Assembly: GCF_021347895.1 (NCBI RefSeq)
Contig: NC_067132.1
Coordinates: 3,207,268 to 3,271,267 of the forward strand
From: Acanthochromis polyacanthus
Lineage: Eukaryota > Chordata > Actinopteri > Pomacentridae
Reading direction: 5' to 3'
Length of the DNA stretch: 64,000 nt
A model generated the notes under the pieces. The model worked only from the letters and a program-made list of their open reading frames with translations, was not told where the DNA came from and made no database searches. Positions 9,910 to 22,740 of the stretch are shown here, one piece after another. The translations under genes and the position numbers were made by a program. Each line of letters opens with the position of its first letter. Within the stretch, counting starts at the first letter, position 1.

Positions 9910-11371
9910 TATTGGTACCCTGAGCTGACCAACACAGAGTATGAGTCTGAGAAGGTAAGCCGATCCAGAGCATGCAACCACCAAGGTGAATAGGTTAATT
10001 TGCATATAGCTGCAAATCAGGAACAGAGGGTAAGACAACAGAACAAAGAGTAATTGAATTAAGGGATCTGGCAAGCAGATGCAAATAGCAAAGTTGTGAC
10101 AACAAAACGTAAGAGGGAGTCTGGCAGACAGTAACACATAACAAAAGATAAAACAACCCTGGGAAATGAAGTGAATGAGTGACACGTGACAGTATCTGTA
10201 ACAAAAGGTGTTCTTCATCAAGAATGCAGACAACCGGGAACACCAGACCTGTTGAGGGCAGGCCATTTAAAGGCCAGTGTAGTCAGCCGGTGGAAACCAA
10301 AAGATTTCTTGGCAACATGGAGAAATTACAACACACAGAGAACGACTGCAGGGAAAATGTAAAAGTTGGAGCAAATCTAAGATTAAAACTGAAGGATAAA
10401 ATGTTCTTTTCATCAAGCCAATAAGATGTTTCTGAAAGCAAGACTGGTCTAGCACAGTGGTTGTGTTAGTGTATCACATTTATCCAAGTTTGTATGGAAA
10501 ACAAAACACATTCATATGAAGGGAAGAGCAGACAAACTGTTGACAAAGGCCTCTAGGCGACCATGAGGAGAAGAGTGTTTTGTGTAGTCCCTGAGGAGTA
10601 AAGTTCTACTTGGCATTTTTTACAGCTTTATTTTCCTCCTGTTAGGGTAGTGATGAGCTGGGAAATGCTGTGCCCAAAATAATGCCTGTCCTGGATGCAT
10701 TTGTAAAACCAAGAAAAAGACAACGACAATCCAGATAAAGCTGAAAAGCCTGAATATTCTCAGGGAAGCACAGAATAAACAGGTTGAAATACAAACATGA
10801 GAATGATGAAAATCTAAATGTCTGGTACTTTTTAACATCTGGTTCCTAACTGCAAACTATGCCCTAAACACCCCAGATAAGATCGGGACTTCATGCCTCT
10901 GCTGTTTCATGGATCCTTTGGTAAACATCTGGAACAACAAATCCTGCTATGACAACTATGCCAGATTACAGGAAACTCTAAGTGGAGCTCTCTGAGGGAG
11001 GGGGCGGTGCTACGGACCTCACTGTATCCTGCTGGCAGGCTGCTTGGACTATGTGCAAATATTTAAGAAAGTTTAGTTGACTTTAGCTGAGGATAAAAGG
11101 TCCCGAATTCTAATAGACAGAGTTCTGCTCTGCAACAAAACAATGTTGTTGCCAGACTCCATGGGAGGGCTGGCTAAATGAAAAGTTCCCACAGACAGGA
11201 GTAAAAAATAGTAAAAATAAAACGTCCTCTATTAAAAGGAGGTGAAAGAATTAGAAAAACGGCTAATTGTAAATCAATGTGATTTTTTTTACACATTTTA
11301 TTTGATATTAATATGACGTTTTAGTCTTCTGTTCTTCATGTTCCTCTTCTGGATTACAAAGCATTGATGTA
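9910..11371. other. Intergenic DNA, nothing recognised
   Basis: No conserved ORF or paired termini seen. It ends at the TA target (11370-11371) of the intact Tc1 element. Confidence 0.35.
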
Positions 11372-11584
11372 CACACGTGGACAAAATTGTTGGTACCCCT
11401 CAGTTAAAGAAGGAAAAACCCACAATTCTCACTGAAATCACTTGAAACTCACAAAAGTAACAATAAATAAAAATTTATTGAAAATTAAATAATCAAAATC
11501 AGCCATCACTTTTGAATTGTTGATTAACATAATTATTTAAAAAAACAAACTAATGAAATAGGGCTGGACAAAAATGATGGTACC
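11372..11584 (+). repeat. Left terminal inverted repeat of the Tc1 element
   Basis: This is about 213 bp, starting CACACGTGGACAAAATTG and ending in the inner direct repeat with GATGGTACC. It pairs with 12794-13006. Confidence 0.9.
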
Positions 11585-11590
11585 CATAAC

Positions 11591-12727
<1,137 letters not shown>

Positions 12728-12793
12728 TCAATTAAATGACACACCTGAGTTAATCATGTCACTCTGGTCAAATAGTTTTCAATCTTTTATAGA

Positions 12794-13006
12794 GGTACCA
12801 TCATTTTTGTCCAGGCCTGTTTCATTAGTTTGTTTTTTTAAATAATTATGTTAATCAACAATTCAAAAGTAATGGCTGTTTTTGATTATTTAATTTTCAA
12901 TAAATTTTTATTTATTGTTACTTTTGTGAGTTTCAAGTGATTTCAGTGAGAATTGTGGGTTTTTCCTTCTTTAACTGAGGGGTACCAACAATTTTGTCCA
13001 CGTGTG
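12794..13006 (-). repeat. Right terminal inverted repeat of the Tc1 element
   Basis: Mirror copy of 11372-11584, ending TTGTCCACGTGTG before TA. The inner direct repeat is at its left edge. Confidence 0.9.
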
Positions 13007-13008
13007 TA

Positions 13009-13862
13009 ATTCTACCATGTTGCCTCCTTTAGAATGTGCATCTGCATGAAGTCCCTGCCTCCATCAGTACTTATTCCTATGCTGTTTGCTGCACTTAGAG
13101 CACACCAGCTCATCTATGGTTCTGCTCAGACACTATGAAACTACTCTACACTATACACTGGAAAGTATTAATACTGGAATAATTCAGCCACTTGTTGTAG
13201 TAGACCCTGATTTTGAAGAAGTGGGGCAGACAATATTGTGAAAATAAATAGGAATACAATGAAACATTGAGTTATGTGGACTATGTGATGATTGAGAATA
13301 AAAGAAGAAGAATCCAATAGTACATCAGGAAGATGCCCTCCGAGGATGACCTGATCAGAGAGTGTCGCAGGCAGCAGAAGGTTGATGAGGATTAAGAGGA
13401 CATAATGAAAGACTAAAGCTTGGTTTATGCTTTACACAAGGTCATTTTAACAGCTATGCCTTGCGTGGGAAGTGGAAAATTACTGCATTGTGCACCTTCA
13501 AACTTTTCTGACAGCACAGCAGGAAATATGGCGGAAGAACAGGAGCTCCTAGCTGCAGAAGTTCAGAAATATATGCAATTATGTCACCATGGTAATGAGT
13601 TATGAACAATTAAAAGTTAGAAAGAAATTAAAACTAACTGCTTGAATGCACCTATTCAGTAAAATGCCATATTCTAAGAGGTGTAAACAATGGCAAACTT
13701 CTTCTCCTCTAGTTTAGTTACTCAGTTCTCTCGTACTGATTCCAAACGTCTCATTTCTGCACGTTACGTTTGTGAGGAAAGAATAATCCAGGCTTAAGCC
13801 TCTCCATGGCATGCATCACTACCAAACAGAGGAAGTAGCTGACATCAAGAAATATTTATATA
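13009..13862. other. Intergenic DNA, nothing recognised
   Basis: Short unconserved open frames only. A plus-strand frame at 13420-13605 has no known motif. Confidence 0.3.
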
Positions 13863-16800
13863 CACAACTGGTCAAAAGTTTTAGAACACCACAATTTTTC
13901 CATTTTTTAAAATTGGAAATTATGCATTTTAATGTCTCATTGTACTGTAAATGAAAGCATAGAACAAATTAAAAAATGAAGTTTAAAAAATGATTATTTA
14001 AAAACCAAAATGTATGTTAAACTTTTGACTTGTCAAAGTAGCCACCTTTGTCAGATATAACAGCTGAACACACCATTCTTCCATTCTTTCCACAATGGAA
14101 GTCAAATATTGTTCAGAAAGTTCTTCCCAACTCTGTAGCAGAAGTTCCCATAAATGTGTGGTTCTTGTAGGTTCTTTGTTTTCACTCTTCTGTCCAGTTC
14201 ATCCAAACCAGCTCCATGGGTTTAAGTCTGGAGACTGTGCTGCCACTCCATGTTTTCAACCATCTGGTTCTTTCTTCCTAAGGTAGTTCTGGCATAGCTT
14301 GAACTTATGTTTTGGGTCTTTATCTGCTGTAGGATGAACCCCTGACCAACTAGAACATACCAGAGGGTTCTGCATGGAGCTGCAGAATGCTGTGGTAGCC
14401 GCTTAGGTTCAGGGTTCCTCTCACTCTGTACAAGAACCAACCCTGGATCCTGAAAAACAGCCCCAGACCATCACACTTCCTCCTCCATGTTTAAAAGTTG
14501 ATACTCCACACTGAGGGACCGTCCTTTCTCCTACTAGTGCAGCGGTTAAGAGAATAATTGTTCAAATTATGATAAAAGTACCAAACTTGGACCAAGTACA
14601 GCCTGAACCCTTGTCTTCCACATCAGGGAGAGCTTCACCAGAAATTTGCATTATTTCAGGGGTAGATTAAGTATTAAATATTGGGTATCGGTTAATATGT
14701 TAAATATTATAAAGATCATTTAACAATGTGTATATAGCCAAATTGGTGGCCTATTTTCCCTTCAAGTGGAAGACAGCTATTGATTAGAGGAATTTTAAGC
14801 ATGTTTAGCTAAAAAAAATAGTGGTTCTGCAGCATAAATACTTCAAAATGTACACAATTTAAACTTTGAATATACAGAATACTTAACAGTTAAGAATTAT
14901 ACCATATCAGTAACATTTGGCCTACATTATACATGGCTGTTCATCCAATTGCTGCACAATTTATAGCTTAAAAGTAACAATCCTATGTCTTTTTCATGTA
15001 TTTTACTCTTTAGAGTATTGTCCTTAAACATTAAAGTTTGATTTAAAGGGTTTCAGTTTATTGTTATACTTCTTGATCTCAAATATGATGTTATTCTTAA
15101 GGGCTGGTTGAACCATTTTCTGTACAGACTTAGCATAATTATAGAAAATGATTCAATGGTGAGTTAAGATGTTAAAAATGGATCTGATTTGCACCTATCC
15201 TGTCTGTCTGCACCTGTTATCATTTTCAGAAAACTTTGTTGTGGTTTTTACAAGACTCTCCTGCATGAGCAAAAAAAAAGAACAAAAAGTTGATATTGAC
15301 CTGAGTGGGTGACACTGGTTTGATTATTTGATCTGATTATATCCTTTGACTACACGATTACACATTCTGTCTTACAGATGCATGTGCATGTTCATAATCA
15401 CAAAATGAGAGACCTGAACTGAGGACCGCCCACATCCTGGCTGCCATTAATTTTGAACTCTTGTAATTGGTGGTGGATTCAGCTTGAGTAGAATAGTGGA
15501 GGTGATTATCATAAAATTGATGATGTAAATTAATACATGTACATGTAATATTTTATATTTTAAAATGTCTATCTACAGTATGTGGAGGATGCTTGTACAT
15601 ATTTATAGACACCAATTCTTTTGCAATTCACTACTATGAAAATGGCACTAATTTGGCATGTACTTTTTCTAGAAACATAATAGTGGTAGTATCCACTTTA
15701 TGAGAATAAATATTGTCCTTTGCATTCATAATGATGATGCTTATATATGTTCCAACATGCTTCACTAGTGTATAAGATGTCCTTTGTTAATTTCTTGAAT
15801 AAAACTTTTGAAAGGCAATTAAATAATTGGTGTGCTTAGTTACTTTTTTTCTGAAAGTTTAAAATATTTTTTATTGGTCATTTCTACATTGTCAACACTT
15901 TTTAAGTATTTACAAAATACATTTAGCCCTGTTTTTGTTGTTGTCAAAGAGGTAGTTACAAAATAAATACACACAATGCATATTTCTTGCTAAAAACAGA
16001 GTATCCTAAATAAAACATTGAATCCACCCCCTTAATCTTTTAATTTTTGCTGAAGCTCTCCTTTTTCTGCTTACCAATGGTCTTGGCTATGCATCTGCAA
16101 AATTTGGTACTTTTATCACAATTTGAACAATTCTTCCAAATATTCTCCTTAACCGCTGCACTATACTGGACGGCTACAAAATTACTGCTGATAAACCAGA
16201 GATTTAAAATGTTGATCCATCAGTCCATAACACCTTCTTCCAGTCTTCAGTAGTCCATTGGTGGTGTTTTATGGTTCAGGAAAGCCTCTTTTTCTTATTC
16301 TGACGTCTTTCTGCTGAAACTCCACCTGTCAAACCTGTAGCTCCAAGTCTTCTCTTCACAGTTGAAACTCAGACTTCTTACTACGACCACTATGAAGCTG
16401 ACTGAAGCTGTTGTCCTGTGAGCTCCTATCACTAAGCTGTTGACTCTCACAAACTGGACTTCTGGACCTCTAGTGGTTTTGGGTCTTCCAGATCTCTTCC
16501 TGTCACAGTTTCCTCCAGTTTCTGAGCCTTTTGATGGTGAAGTAAACTGGACTTATTGACACCTTGACTTTCTTCACAGTTTCTCTGTATAAAGACCTAC
16601 ATTTTAAAGTGTTATGATGGTCTGTCTCTCTTCTATTGTTAATTACCTTTTCCTCTCCATTTTTACAGCAACACACTACTTTCTGCAGTACTATACTGTT
16701 AATAATGCTCTGGAGGGTTTGGTGCCACGGTGTGTTCCAGCACAACTTTATAAAGACAGAAGGCATCGTAAGTGGGACAACTGTAGAATTTGGTAGCACC

Positions 16801-17059
16801 AACTTTCAAGGCTTGATCAACTTCCATTGCTGCAGAACAGTTTTAAGCTGTCAACCCATTTCTGTTCCGTGAAAAGGCCTTTTTGTATAATTCTGAAATG
16901 TATTATTTTTCAGTTTTGGGCAATCCTACCTTTGTATTAACCTTTGGCAGTTCACCACTTACCTTGTAGCATTTCAAGCTAATCATTCAACTTCAACTAC
17001 TTGAATTTCAATAAAAACTTGGAAAAATTGAGCCATTTTAAAACTTTTGGCCGGTAGCG
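13863..17059 (-). mobile_element. Degenerate Tc1-like element, split by a second transposon
   Basis: Left end CACAACTGGTCAAAAGTTTT and right end (reverse complement) CGCTACCGGCCAAAAGTTTT are related inverted termini next to TA, and both continue with CAATTTTTCCA-like sequence. Between them the minus strand retains traces of transposase (SPVYFTIKRLR near 16530-16570), and the left part resembles the 3' coding half of teleost Tc1-like elements. Many stops and frameshifts are present. A 1.63-kb element (14534-16163) sits in the middle, so the remnant itself is about 1.57 kb, the normal Tc1 length. Confidence 0.7.
14534..16163. mobile_element. About 1.63-kb non-coding DNA transposon inserted in the Tc1 remnant
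   Basis: Inverted termini: left AGTGCAGCGGTTAAG at 14536-14550, and right, reverse-complemented, AGTGCAGCGGTTAAGGAGAA ending near 16162. Beyond that both arms share AATTGTTCAAATT and GATAAAAGTACCAAA. Flanks read CTCCTAC on the left and TACTGG on the right, consistent with a TA or TAC target duplication. Removing the insert restores a plausible continuous Tc1 sequence. The interior is AT-rich with no long ORF, so it is non-autonomous. The superfamily is not assigned. Confidence 0.6.
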
Positions 17060-17084
17060 TATAGATAGACACTTCAGAATTCAC

Positions 17085-17370
17085 ACTTCTGCTTCTGTCA
17101 GCAGTCACATTTAGCAGTAAATATAAGAGAACCAGTTCCCCTGGCAGCCATACATGCCCAAGCCATGATACGACCGCCACCATGCTTCACTGATGAGCTG
17201 GTATGCTTTGGATCTTGAGCAGTTCCTTCCCTTCTCCATAGTCTTCTCTTCCCATCATTCTGCTATTTGTTGATGTTTGATCTCTGTCAGTAGGATATTC
17301 CAGAACTGGACCGGCTCTTTTAGATGTTTTTTTTTTTTTGGCAAACTCTAATCTGACCTTCCTGTGTATT
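17085..17370 (-). pseudogene. Tc1-like transposon fragment (non-functional)
   Basis: The stretch CATACATGCCCAAGCCATGA through CACCACCATGCTTCACTGATG and GCAGTTCCTTCCCTTCTCCA is a common teleost Tc1-like sequence seen from the opposite strand. It carries a poly(T) insertion near 17328-17339 and grades directly into the L2-type LINE at about 17370. Confidence 0.5.
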
Positions 17371-17607
17371 AGGCTCTAGTCAAAAATAACTCCAAGGTTC
17401 CTCACAGTAGTACTGGAGGCCAAAGTAGTGCCATCAGAGTATAGCTACATGCTTTGAAAGGGAGTTTCCTGAGGTGTTTGGGGTCAAATACAATGGCTTC
17501 AGTCTTGTCTGAATTCAGTAGTAGCAAGTTACAAATCATCCAGGTCTTTGTGTCCTTAAGACAATCTTGTTGTCTGACTAGCTGATTAGTTTCATCTGTG
17601 TGTCGAG
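17370..17607 (-). pseudogene. L2-type LINE reverse transcriptase, C-terminal piece
   Basis: Reading the minus strand from 17607 gives CLKDTKTWMICNLLLLNSDK followed by TEAIVFDPKHLRKL, the segment just after the catalytic palm in L2-clade LINE proteins. The following VRNLGVIFDQD equivalent is present with changes and a stop. The piece is separated from the upstream RT domain by a 1.44-kb insertion. Confidence 0.75.
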
Positions 17608-19044
17608 TGTAGCAAGGAGGACTAATTAAAGACGCGGGGGGAGCTTAGAGCCATGGCTGTCGCAAAGTTGCCTGATAGCTCGAACCGACAACGCCACCTT
17701 GGATGCAACCCCCAAGGAAAGTTCTCCTTCTGGCAGTTTCTCAGAGGCACACAGTTTTGTTCCACCACTAAAGTAGGAGACGTGGTAGTTCCAGTACAAT
17801 AGAACAAATTTTATTAAACAATCAATTCAAACAACTATATTTTAGAAAAGGGGAGGGAACGTACAACTGGTCAGAGACTGGTTTACCAGGTGGTAGTGTG
17901 TCAGCAATGGAAGGAATAGGTCCCAGCGGGAAGTCACCAGGTGACTATATAATGACAATAAAGCATATTCTATTCTTTCTGAATAGACAATCGGACACAC
18001 GTGAAGAACTAAAAAAATACCCAGGGTTCACACAGGAGGAGGTACTGCCACTGAAGACACCACATCACAACACTCACATGACAAAAAGAAACTAAAAAAC
18101 AAAAGATTAAACTATAGGCGAATGCAGTCACCAATAAACTAATAACTGAATTAAAAAAGAAACAGATCTCAACTTAAAATACAAAGTACACAAAAATACA
18201 GAACAGGGAAATTAAGGTTCTAAGTTATATTATAGAAAACAAAAACAGCTCCTAAAACAACACAACTACCAAATAACAAATAATAGAAGTCAATACCAAT
18301 TAAACATTAAACAAATATAGGCCATAGGGCCAAACAAAAACAAACAACAAAACCCAAATTATACCCAACTATAAGAGTGCACTCTGCTGTGTACACAATA
18401 AAACAAAGAGCCGGGTTAAAAGTGGGTGGTATAAATATACACGAAAAAAAAGAATCCCAAACTGCTTCGTCTGCGCCGAGCAGTGGTCAGCCCGACTGCA
18501 CTGACGCCGTGAGAAGGCAGACGAGGCAGAGAGGTAGCAGCAAGGCTAGCTGTGGTTAGCTGTGACGTGAAGCAGAACAGAGTTGCAAACAATGCACGGC
18601 AAGGCAAAGCAGCAGCGGGACACCTTGCCGAAGCCACTAAACAGCAAGGGGACAAACGGAAGAGCCATGTTAAAAACGTGCTAACTTAAGATTAACAACA
18701 CAAAGAAAAACAAACATACCTCTAGACGGCTGCATGAAACACCGCAGAAGGGAGAGTGCCTCAGGAGTGGTTTAGTAGTTGTAGCTTCCTACAGTTACAT
18801 GAAGGAAGCTACATTCATGCAGGCACCTGGTCGGAATAAACTGTATGAGAAACAGAACAAGACCTACCCAAACACGGTTACACCACACTCCAGTGACACC
18901 CAAAATGTTTTGAAGCGAGCAGAGTGAAGCAACCGGAAGGGGCATGCACTCAGTCTCAGAGAGAGACAGCTTTCAGAGGGCCGCTAGCCACTTTTTGTAG
19001 CAGGTGGGCGTGTCACGATTGGCTTACAACCCCACAGTGCTACA
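17608..19044 (+). mobile_element. 1437-bp insertion with TGTAGCA...TGCTACA ends, possible solo LTR
   Basis: The block interrupts an L2-type LINE. It begins TGTAGCA and ends CAGTGCTACA, so it has TG..CA ends with a 7-bp perfect inverted terminus. The last ten bases match the LTR end next to the primer-binding site at the left of the window (CAGTGCTACA). No ORF of note exists. A local inverted repeat (GTAGCTTCCT with AGGAAGCTAC) lies at about 18780-18812. No matching target duplication was found (TCGAG against TGGGA), so the solo-LTR call is tentative. A non-autonomous DNA element is the alternative. Confidence 0.45.
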
Positions 19045-19424
19045 TGGGAGAACATAATGACTTGCCCTGGGCAGGACTGTCCTGCTTTGTCTGGCTTTAC
19101 AGACAAATATAACAGAGTGTCGTCAGCATAACAATGGAAGTATAAAGGGAACAGTATCAACCCTAAGACAGAACCCTGAGGAACTCCATGATTAGCCTTA
19201 TTATGCTCAGAACAGTCAATGCTGACGTGCACAAACTGGAACCTGTCTGATCAGTAGGATTTAAACCAGTCCAGTTCTAGTCACTGTAATAAAAGTTTGT
19301 GGTTCATTGTGTCAAGTGCTACACTGAGCTCCAACAAAACAAGTCTAGAGATCAGTCCATTATCTGACAATATGAAAGGGCCATTAGTGACTTTCACCAG
19401 AACTGTTTCTGTGCTATTGTAACA
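19045..19424 (-). pseudogene. L2-type LINE reverse transcriptase, catalytic palm piece
   Basis: The minus strand reads [48 protein letters not shown] and [11 protein letters not shown] in shifting frames. These are RT motifs including the GVPQGS box and the catalytic YADD. The residues normally between SLYM and HCYADD are deleted, and several frameshifts break the frame. It continues the piece at 20443-21053 after a 1.0-kb insertion. Confidence 0.85.
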
Positions 19425-19606
19425 GGTGTGTACACAAATCAGTAATTTCACCTAAAATCCCCAATTGTTTTTGGTTACCTTATTATTTAAAATATTTTGC
19501 TTAGGATATCAGTGTTATTGTGTATTTATTTTTGCGGATGGTTACTCTCGCGATGTTTCTGTGACCTTTACTCTTTTGTGATGTCATTTCCTGTCTGTTC
19601 GTGCTC

Positions 19607-19642
19607 CCTTCTTCAGACAGTCTGTGAATCTGATGGGAACAA
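19607..19642 (+). repeat. Exon-like segment A1 (36 nt) followed by GTGAGC
   Basis: CCTTCTTCAGACAGTCTGTG and onward to GGAACAA ends directly before GTGAGC, a good splice donor. It is repeated at 20248-20283 with two transitions. Confidence 0.6.
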
Positions 19643-19858
19643 GTGAGCAAACAGAAAACGCTTTCCGTTTGTAGCTTTAGCCACAGGACAAACTGGTTTG
19701 AATGTGGTTTAAGGTCTGTTTTATTATCTCTGATTCATGTTGTTTATTGTCTGAATTTTACGTTGTTGTTTTTAGTTGTAGAGTACAGCGAGTCAGTGAG
19801 GATCTGGGCTAGCTGGTGAGGGCACGTGGTTTCACATGCGGTACATTCTCTTCTTTAG

Positions 19859-19914
19859 AGCAGCTAGCATGACACCTTGTGGTCGCTGTACCAAACTTAC
19901 TTTATTTTCATCAG
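19859..19914 (+). repeat. Exon-like segment A2 (56 nt), bounded by TTCTTTAG and GTATGT
   Basis: The segment follows a TTCTTTAG acceptor-like sequence and is followed by GTATGT. It is repeated at 20284-20339 with about seven differences, all transitions. Confidence 0.6.
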
Positions 19915-20021
19915 GTATGTGAGCTCCCTCTCTTTTTTTGTCTTTCTTCTATTTTGTTTAATTGTTAGTTCTGTTTCAATGTTGGCATTGTGTTCTCTGT
20001 TTGATTGTTAAACATTATGAA

Positions 20022-20031
<10 letters not shown>

Positions 20032-20091
<60 letters not shown>
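20032..20091. repeat. (TA)n microsatellite
   Basis: About 30 uninterrupted TA dinucleotides. Confidence 0.98.
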
Positions 20092-20098
<7 letters not shown>

Positions 20099-20104
20099 AA
20101 ACAT

Positions 20105-20151
20105 GCGGCATTTTATATATATATATAACATATATATATATAAAATGCCGC
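20105..20151. repeat. 47-bp near-perfect palindrome with TA-rich stem
   Basis: GCGGCATTTTATATAT on the left is mirrored by ATATATAAAATGCCGC on the right. Only the central few bases do not pair. Confidence 0.85.
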
Positions 20152-20247
20152 TAATTGTTTGGGAACTAAATGGGTTTTGTGTGATGTGCTGGTAGAGTGA
20201 AATGTGACTTTGTGATCGGCCTGTACACGGTTGTTTTATTTGTTGTA

Positions 20248-20339
20248 CCTTCTTCAGACAGTCTGTGAATCTGATAGGAACAGAGCGGCTAGCGTAACAC
20301 CTCATGGTTGCTGTACCAAACTTATTTTATTTTCATCAG
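20248..20339 (+). repeat. Joined copy of segments A1 and A2
   Basis: The 92 nt equal A1 plus A2 joined exactly at the GT-AG boundaries, with the 216-nt intervening sequence absent. After the A2 copy the sequence continues GACCGGGAACAG instead of the GTATGT donor. Confidence 0.65.
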
Positions 20340-20442
20340 GACCGGGAACAGAAATAAATCAGCTGGCATGCAACACAGTGGTCTGCCATCATCATTCCCC
20401 ACACAACGCAGAGGAAACAGGGCCAGACCGGCTACACTGCGA

Positions 20443-21053
20443 TGCACTCTGAAGCCCGACTGAAACTCTTCAAACAAGCTGTTCCTTTGTAAGTGTTCAC
20501 ATAGTTGATTTGCAATTGTTCTCTCAAGAATTTTAGAGCGAAACAGGAGGTTGGATATTGGTCTATAGTGAGCTAAACATCTGGATCTAGAGTGGGCTTT
20601 TTAAGTAAAGGTTTGATTACAGTAACTTTAAAAGCCTGTGGCACACAGCCTGTTACTAGAGAGAGATTAATCAGATCTAACATTGAAGAATTAATTAAAG
20701 CCAGTAAAGCCTCCTTGAACAGTCTAGTTGGGATAGGATCTAAAAGACATGTTGATGGTTTGGATGTAGAAACTGTTGAAAATAGTTCAGAGAGATGTAT
20801 AGGAGTGGAGAATTCTAAATATCCATCAGGTCTTACAGACAATTCCAGAGCAATTGTTCTCTAATTGTAGCAATTTTATCAGTAAAGAAGTTCATGAAGT
20901 CATTACTGCTCAGAGCTAAAGGAATACAAGGTTCAACAGAGCTCTGAGTCTTTGTCAGCCTGGCTACAGTGCTGAAGAGAAACCTGGAGTTGTTCTTGTT
21001 CTCCTCTATTAATGATGAATAATATGCTGTCCTGGCATTACCAAGAGCTTTTT
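20443..21053 (-). pseudogene. L2-type LINE, linker and RT N-terminal part
   Basis: On the minus strand, from the poly(T) end at 21053, one reads NARTAYYSSLIEENKNNSRF, LALSSNDFMNFFTDKIA, STSKPSTCLLDPIPTRLFKE, INLSLVTGCVPQAFK, VIKPLLKKPTLDPDV, then after a frameshift HYRPISNLLFRSKILERT and LFEEFQSGFRVHRS. These are the standard blocks between the endonuclease and the palm of L2-clade LINEs. Frameshifts make it non-functional. Confidence 0.9.
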
Positions 21054-22740
21054 TTTTTTTTTTTTAACAAATCATTAGACTTATTTTCTTAGCTATGTAA
21101 ACGTCCTCTAAACTAGCAGAATAGCACGTCCTTTCCGGGGAGCTAAGCTTAAAATTAAAAAGAAAAATGCTCCACAAAACTCTACATTTCTCTCATAAGC
21201 CACAATGGTTTCAGTTCTTGTGTCAACATTTAAACAGATTTCTTGGAATCACAGAAAAATGGAGAACTACACAAATATGTCATGTTATGTCACATTCCCT
21301 ACACTCATTGTTACATCACCATCCAAGAACTTTACAGTCCTTTTTTGGGTTTAATGGATTGCAGTGGAACTGCTGTCCTTTCATGTGTTTAAAGCAGAAG
21401 TTACAGGAAGTCAGAAACTTTCCGTTTACTACTATTGGTAGTAAATGGAAGTTTCTCCACATGCTGTAACGCCAAGAAACCACAAGATCTTTCAGACAGA
21501 CCTTGTTGTATGCCAGTCTCACTTGTGAAATAGCTTACATATGCACATGAAATATTTCCCATCTGGCACTCCAGTGTGTAGCTTAAATACTTTAACAGAC
21601 ACCTGTGATTTTACTGTGCCGGCGGTCTATTAATGAAGAACAAACAACAGATACAGTTTGAAGGAGTGAATAAGGAGGCAGTCTAAGCAAAAGTCTTGTT
21701 TATTTGTACAGCTGATTCAGGCATGTTCCAGGTTTTATAGACCCAACAGCAGTCTGAGCTCTGACAAGAGAAAGAACAGAGAAAAAGACAAAGAGAACAT
21801 GGGAACTGATGGAACCTAAAATATGGAAAATAGAAGACTTCTGAATGTGTGTCATCTGTCAAACCAACTGTCTTATTACCAGTTCATTAGTCATTTTTTT
21901 CAACACTGTCAGTAATCACTCTGTTAGGTGTTAGTTTTCTCACAGCAACATTTTATTACTCACTTCCACTTTGTTGTGAGTTCATTGAGAGGTCAAGCAG
22001 AAGGTACTTCACAGCATCTCACAATGTTCCACAGCAGATGGTTGTGAATGTCGTCTCTCTCTGTGAATCTCTGTCAGCATAGTCAGTCAGCCATCTCAGT
22101 TCCAGACATTGATTAGTGCTTTGATTACACTCATAACCAAAAATGTCAGAGTGTTATGTTTCTTTGAACTAAAAGGGAACAGGTGCTCACCTCTGACCTC
22201 CCAACCAAGAAGCTGAGAGTTATTCAGGAAGGCCACAGTCCAAAGATGACGTTCTCTCTATCATTTACAATATGTATTTATTATGATTGTTTTCTGCTGC
22301 ACAGATTCGGGAGGATGAACAACACTGATCACCAGTGATTCATCTTCTGTGGGCTGAAGGTACTTTCTGTCAGTCTCTTGTGCATGTTTGGGCAGATTGA
22401 AGTGGCATTGCCACTGAGAACTCCACACCCTGATGACGGTGCTGGATTGAGATTTGGAGGCAGTCATAACATTAGGTATACAAAGGTACACTTAAGGCCC
22501 AAAACATGCACATACTCAATAATATCTGCTTCTTCAAACATATGCGTCACAAAATATTTGGCGATGCTGTAGCCATGGGTTCAAGCCCCACCCACAGTCT
22601 TTCCTCTACATTTCCTGTCTCTTACCACTGTCCTCTATAACAAAGGCTAAACAATCATGACATTCAGACTTGCAGCTACAAATACCAAAATCATGCATGC
22701 AGACAACTGTTTGTTGGTCTAAAGTGCATGATACAGTTGT
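21054..22740. other. Intergenic DNA, nothing recognised
   Basis: Begins with a poly(T) tract (about 21050-21065). The open frames at 21167-21522 and 22261-22572 have no known motif. Confidence 0.35.

Larger units (their letters stand above)
19425..20442. mobile_element. About 1.0-kb insertion in the L2 LINE, unknown element
   Basis: The LINE sequence stops near 19424 and resumes near 20443. Between them lies non-LINE DNA with exon-like segments at 19607-19642 and 19859-19914, a (TA)n tract, a near-perfect palindrome, and a joined copy of both segments at 20248-20339. No transposase or clear target duplication was found, and the exact edges are uncertain by several bases. Confidence 0.5.
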
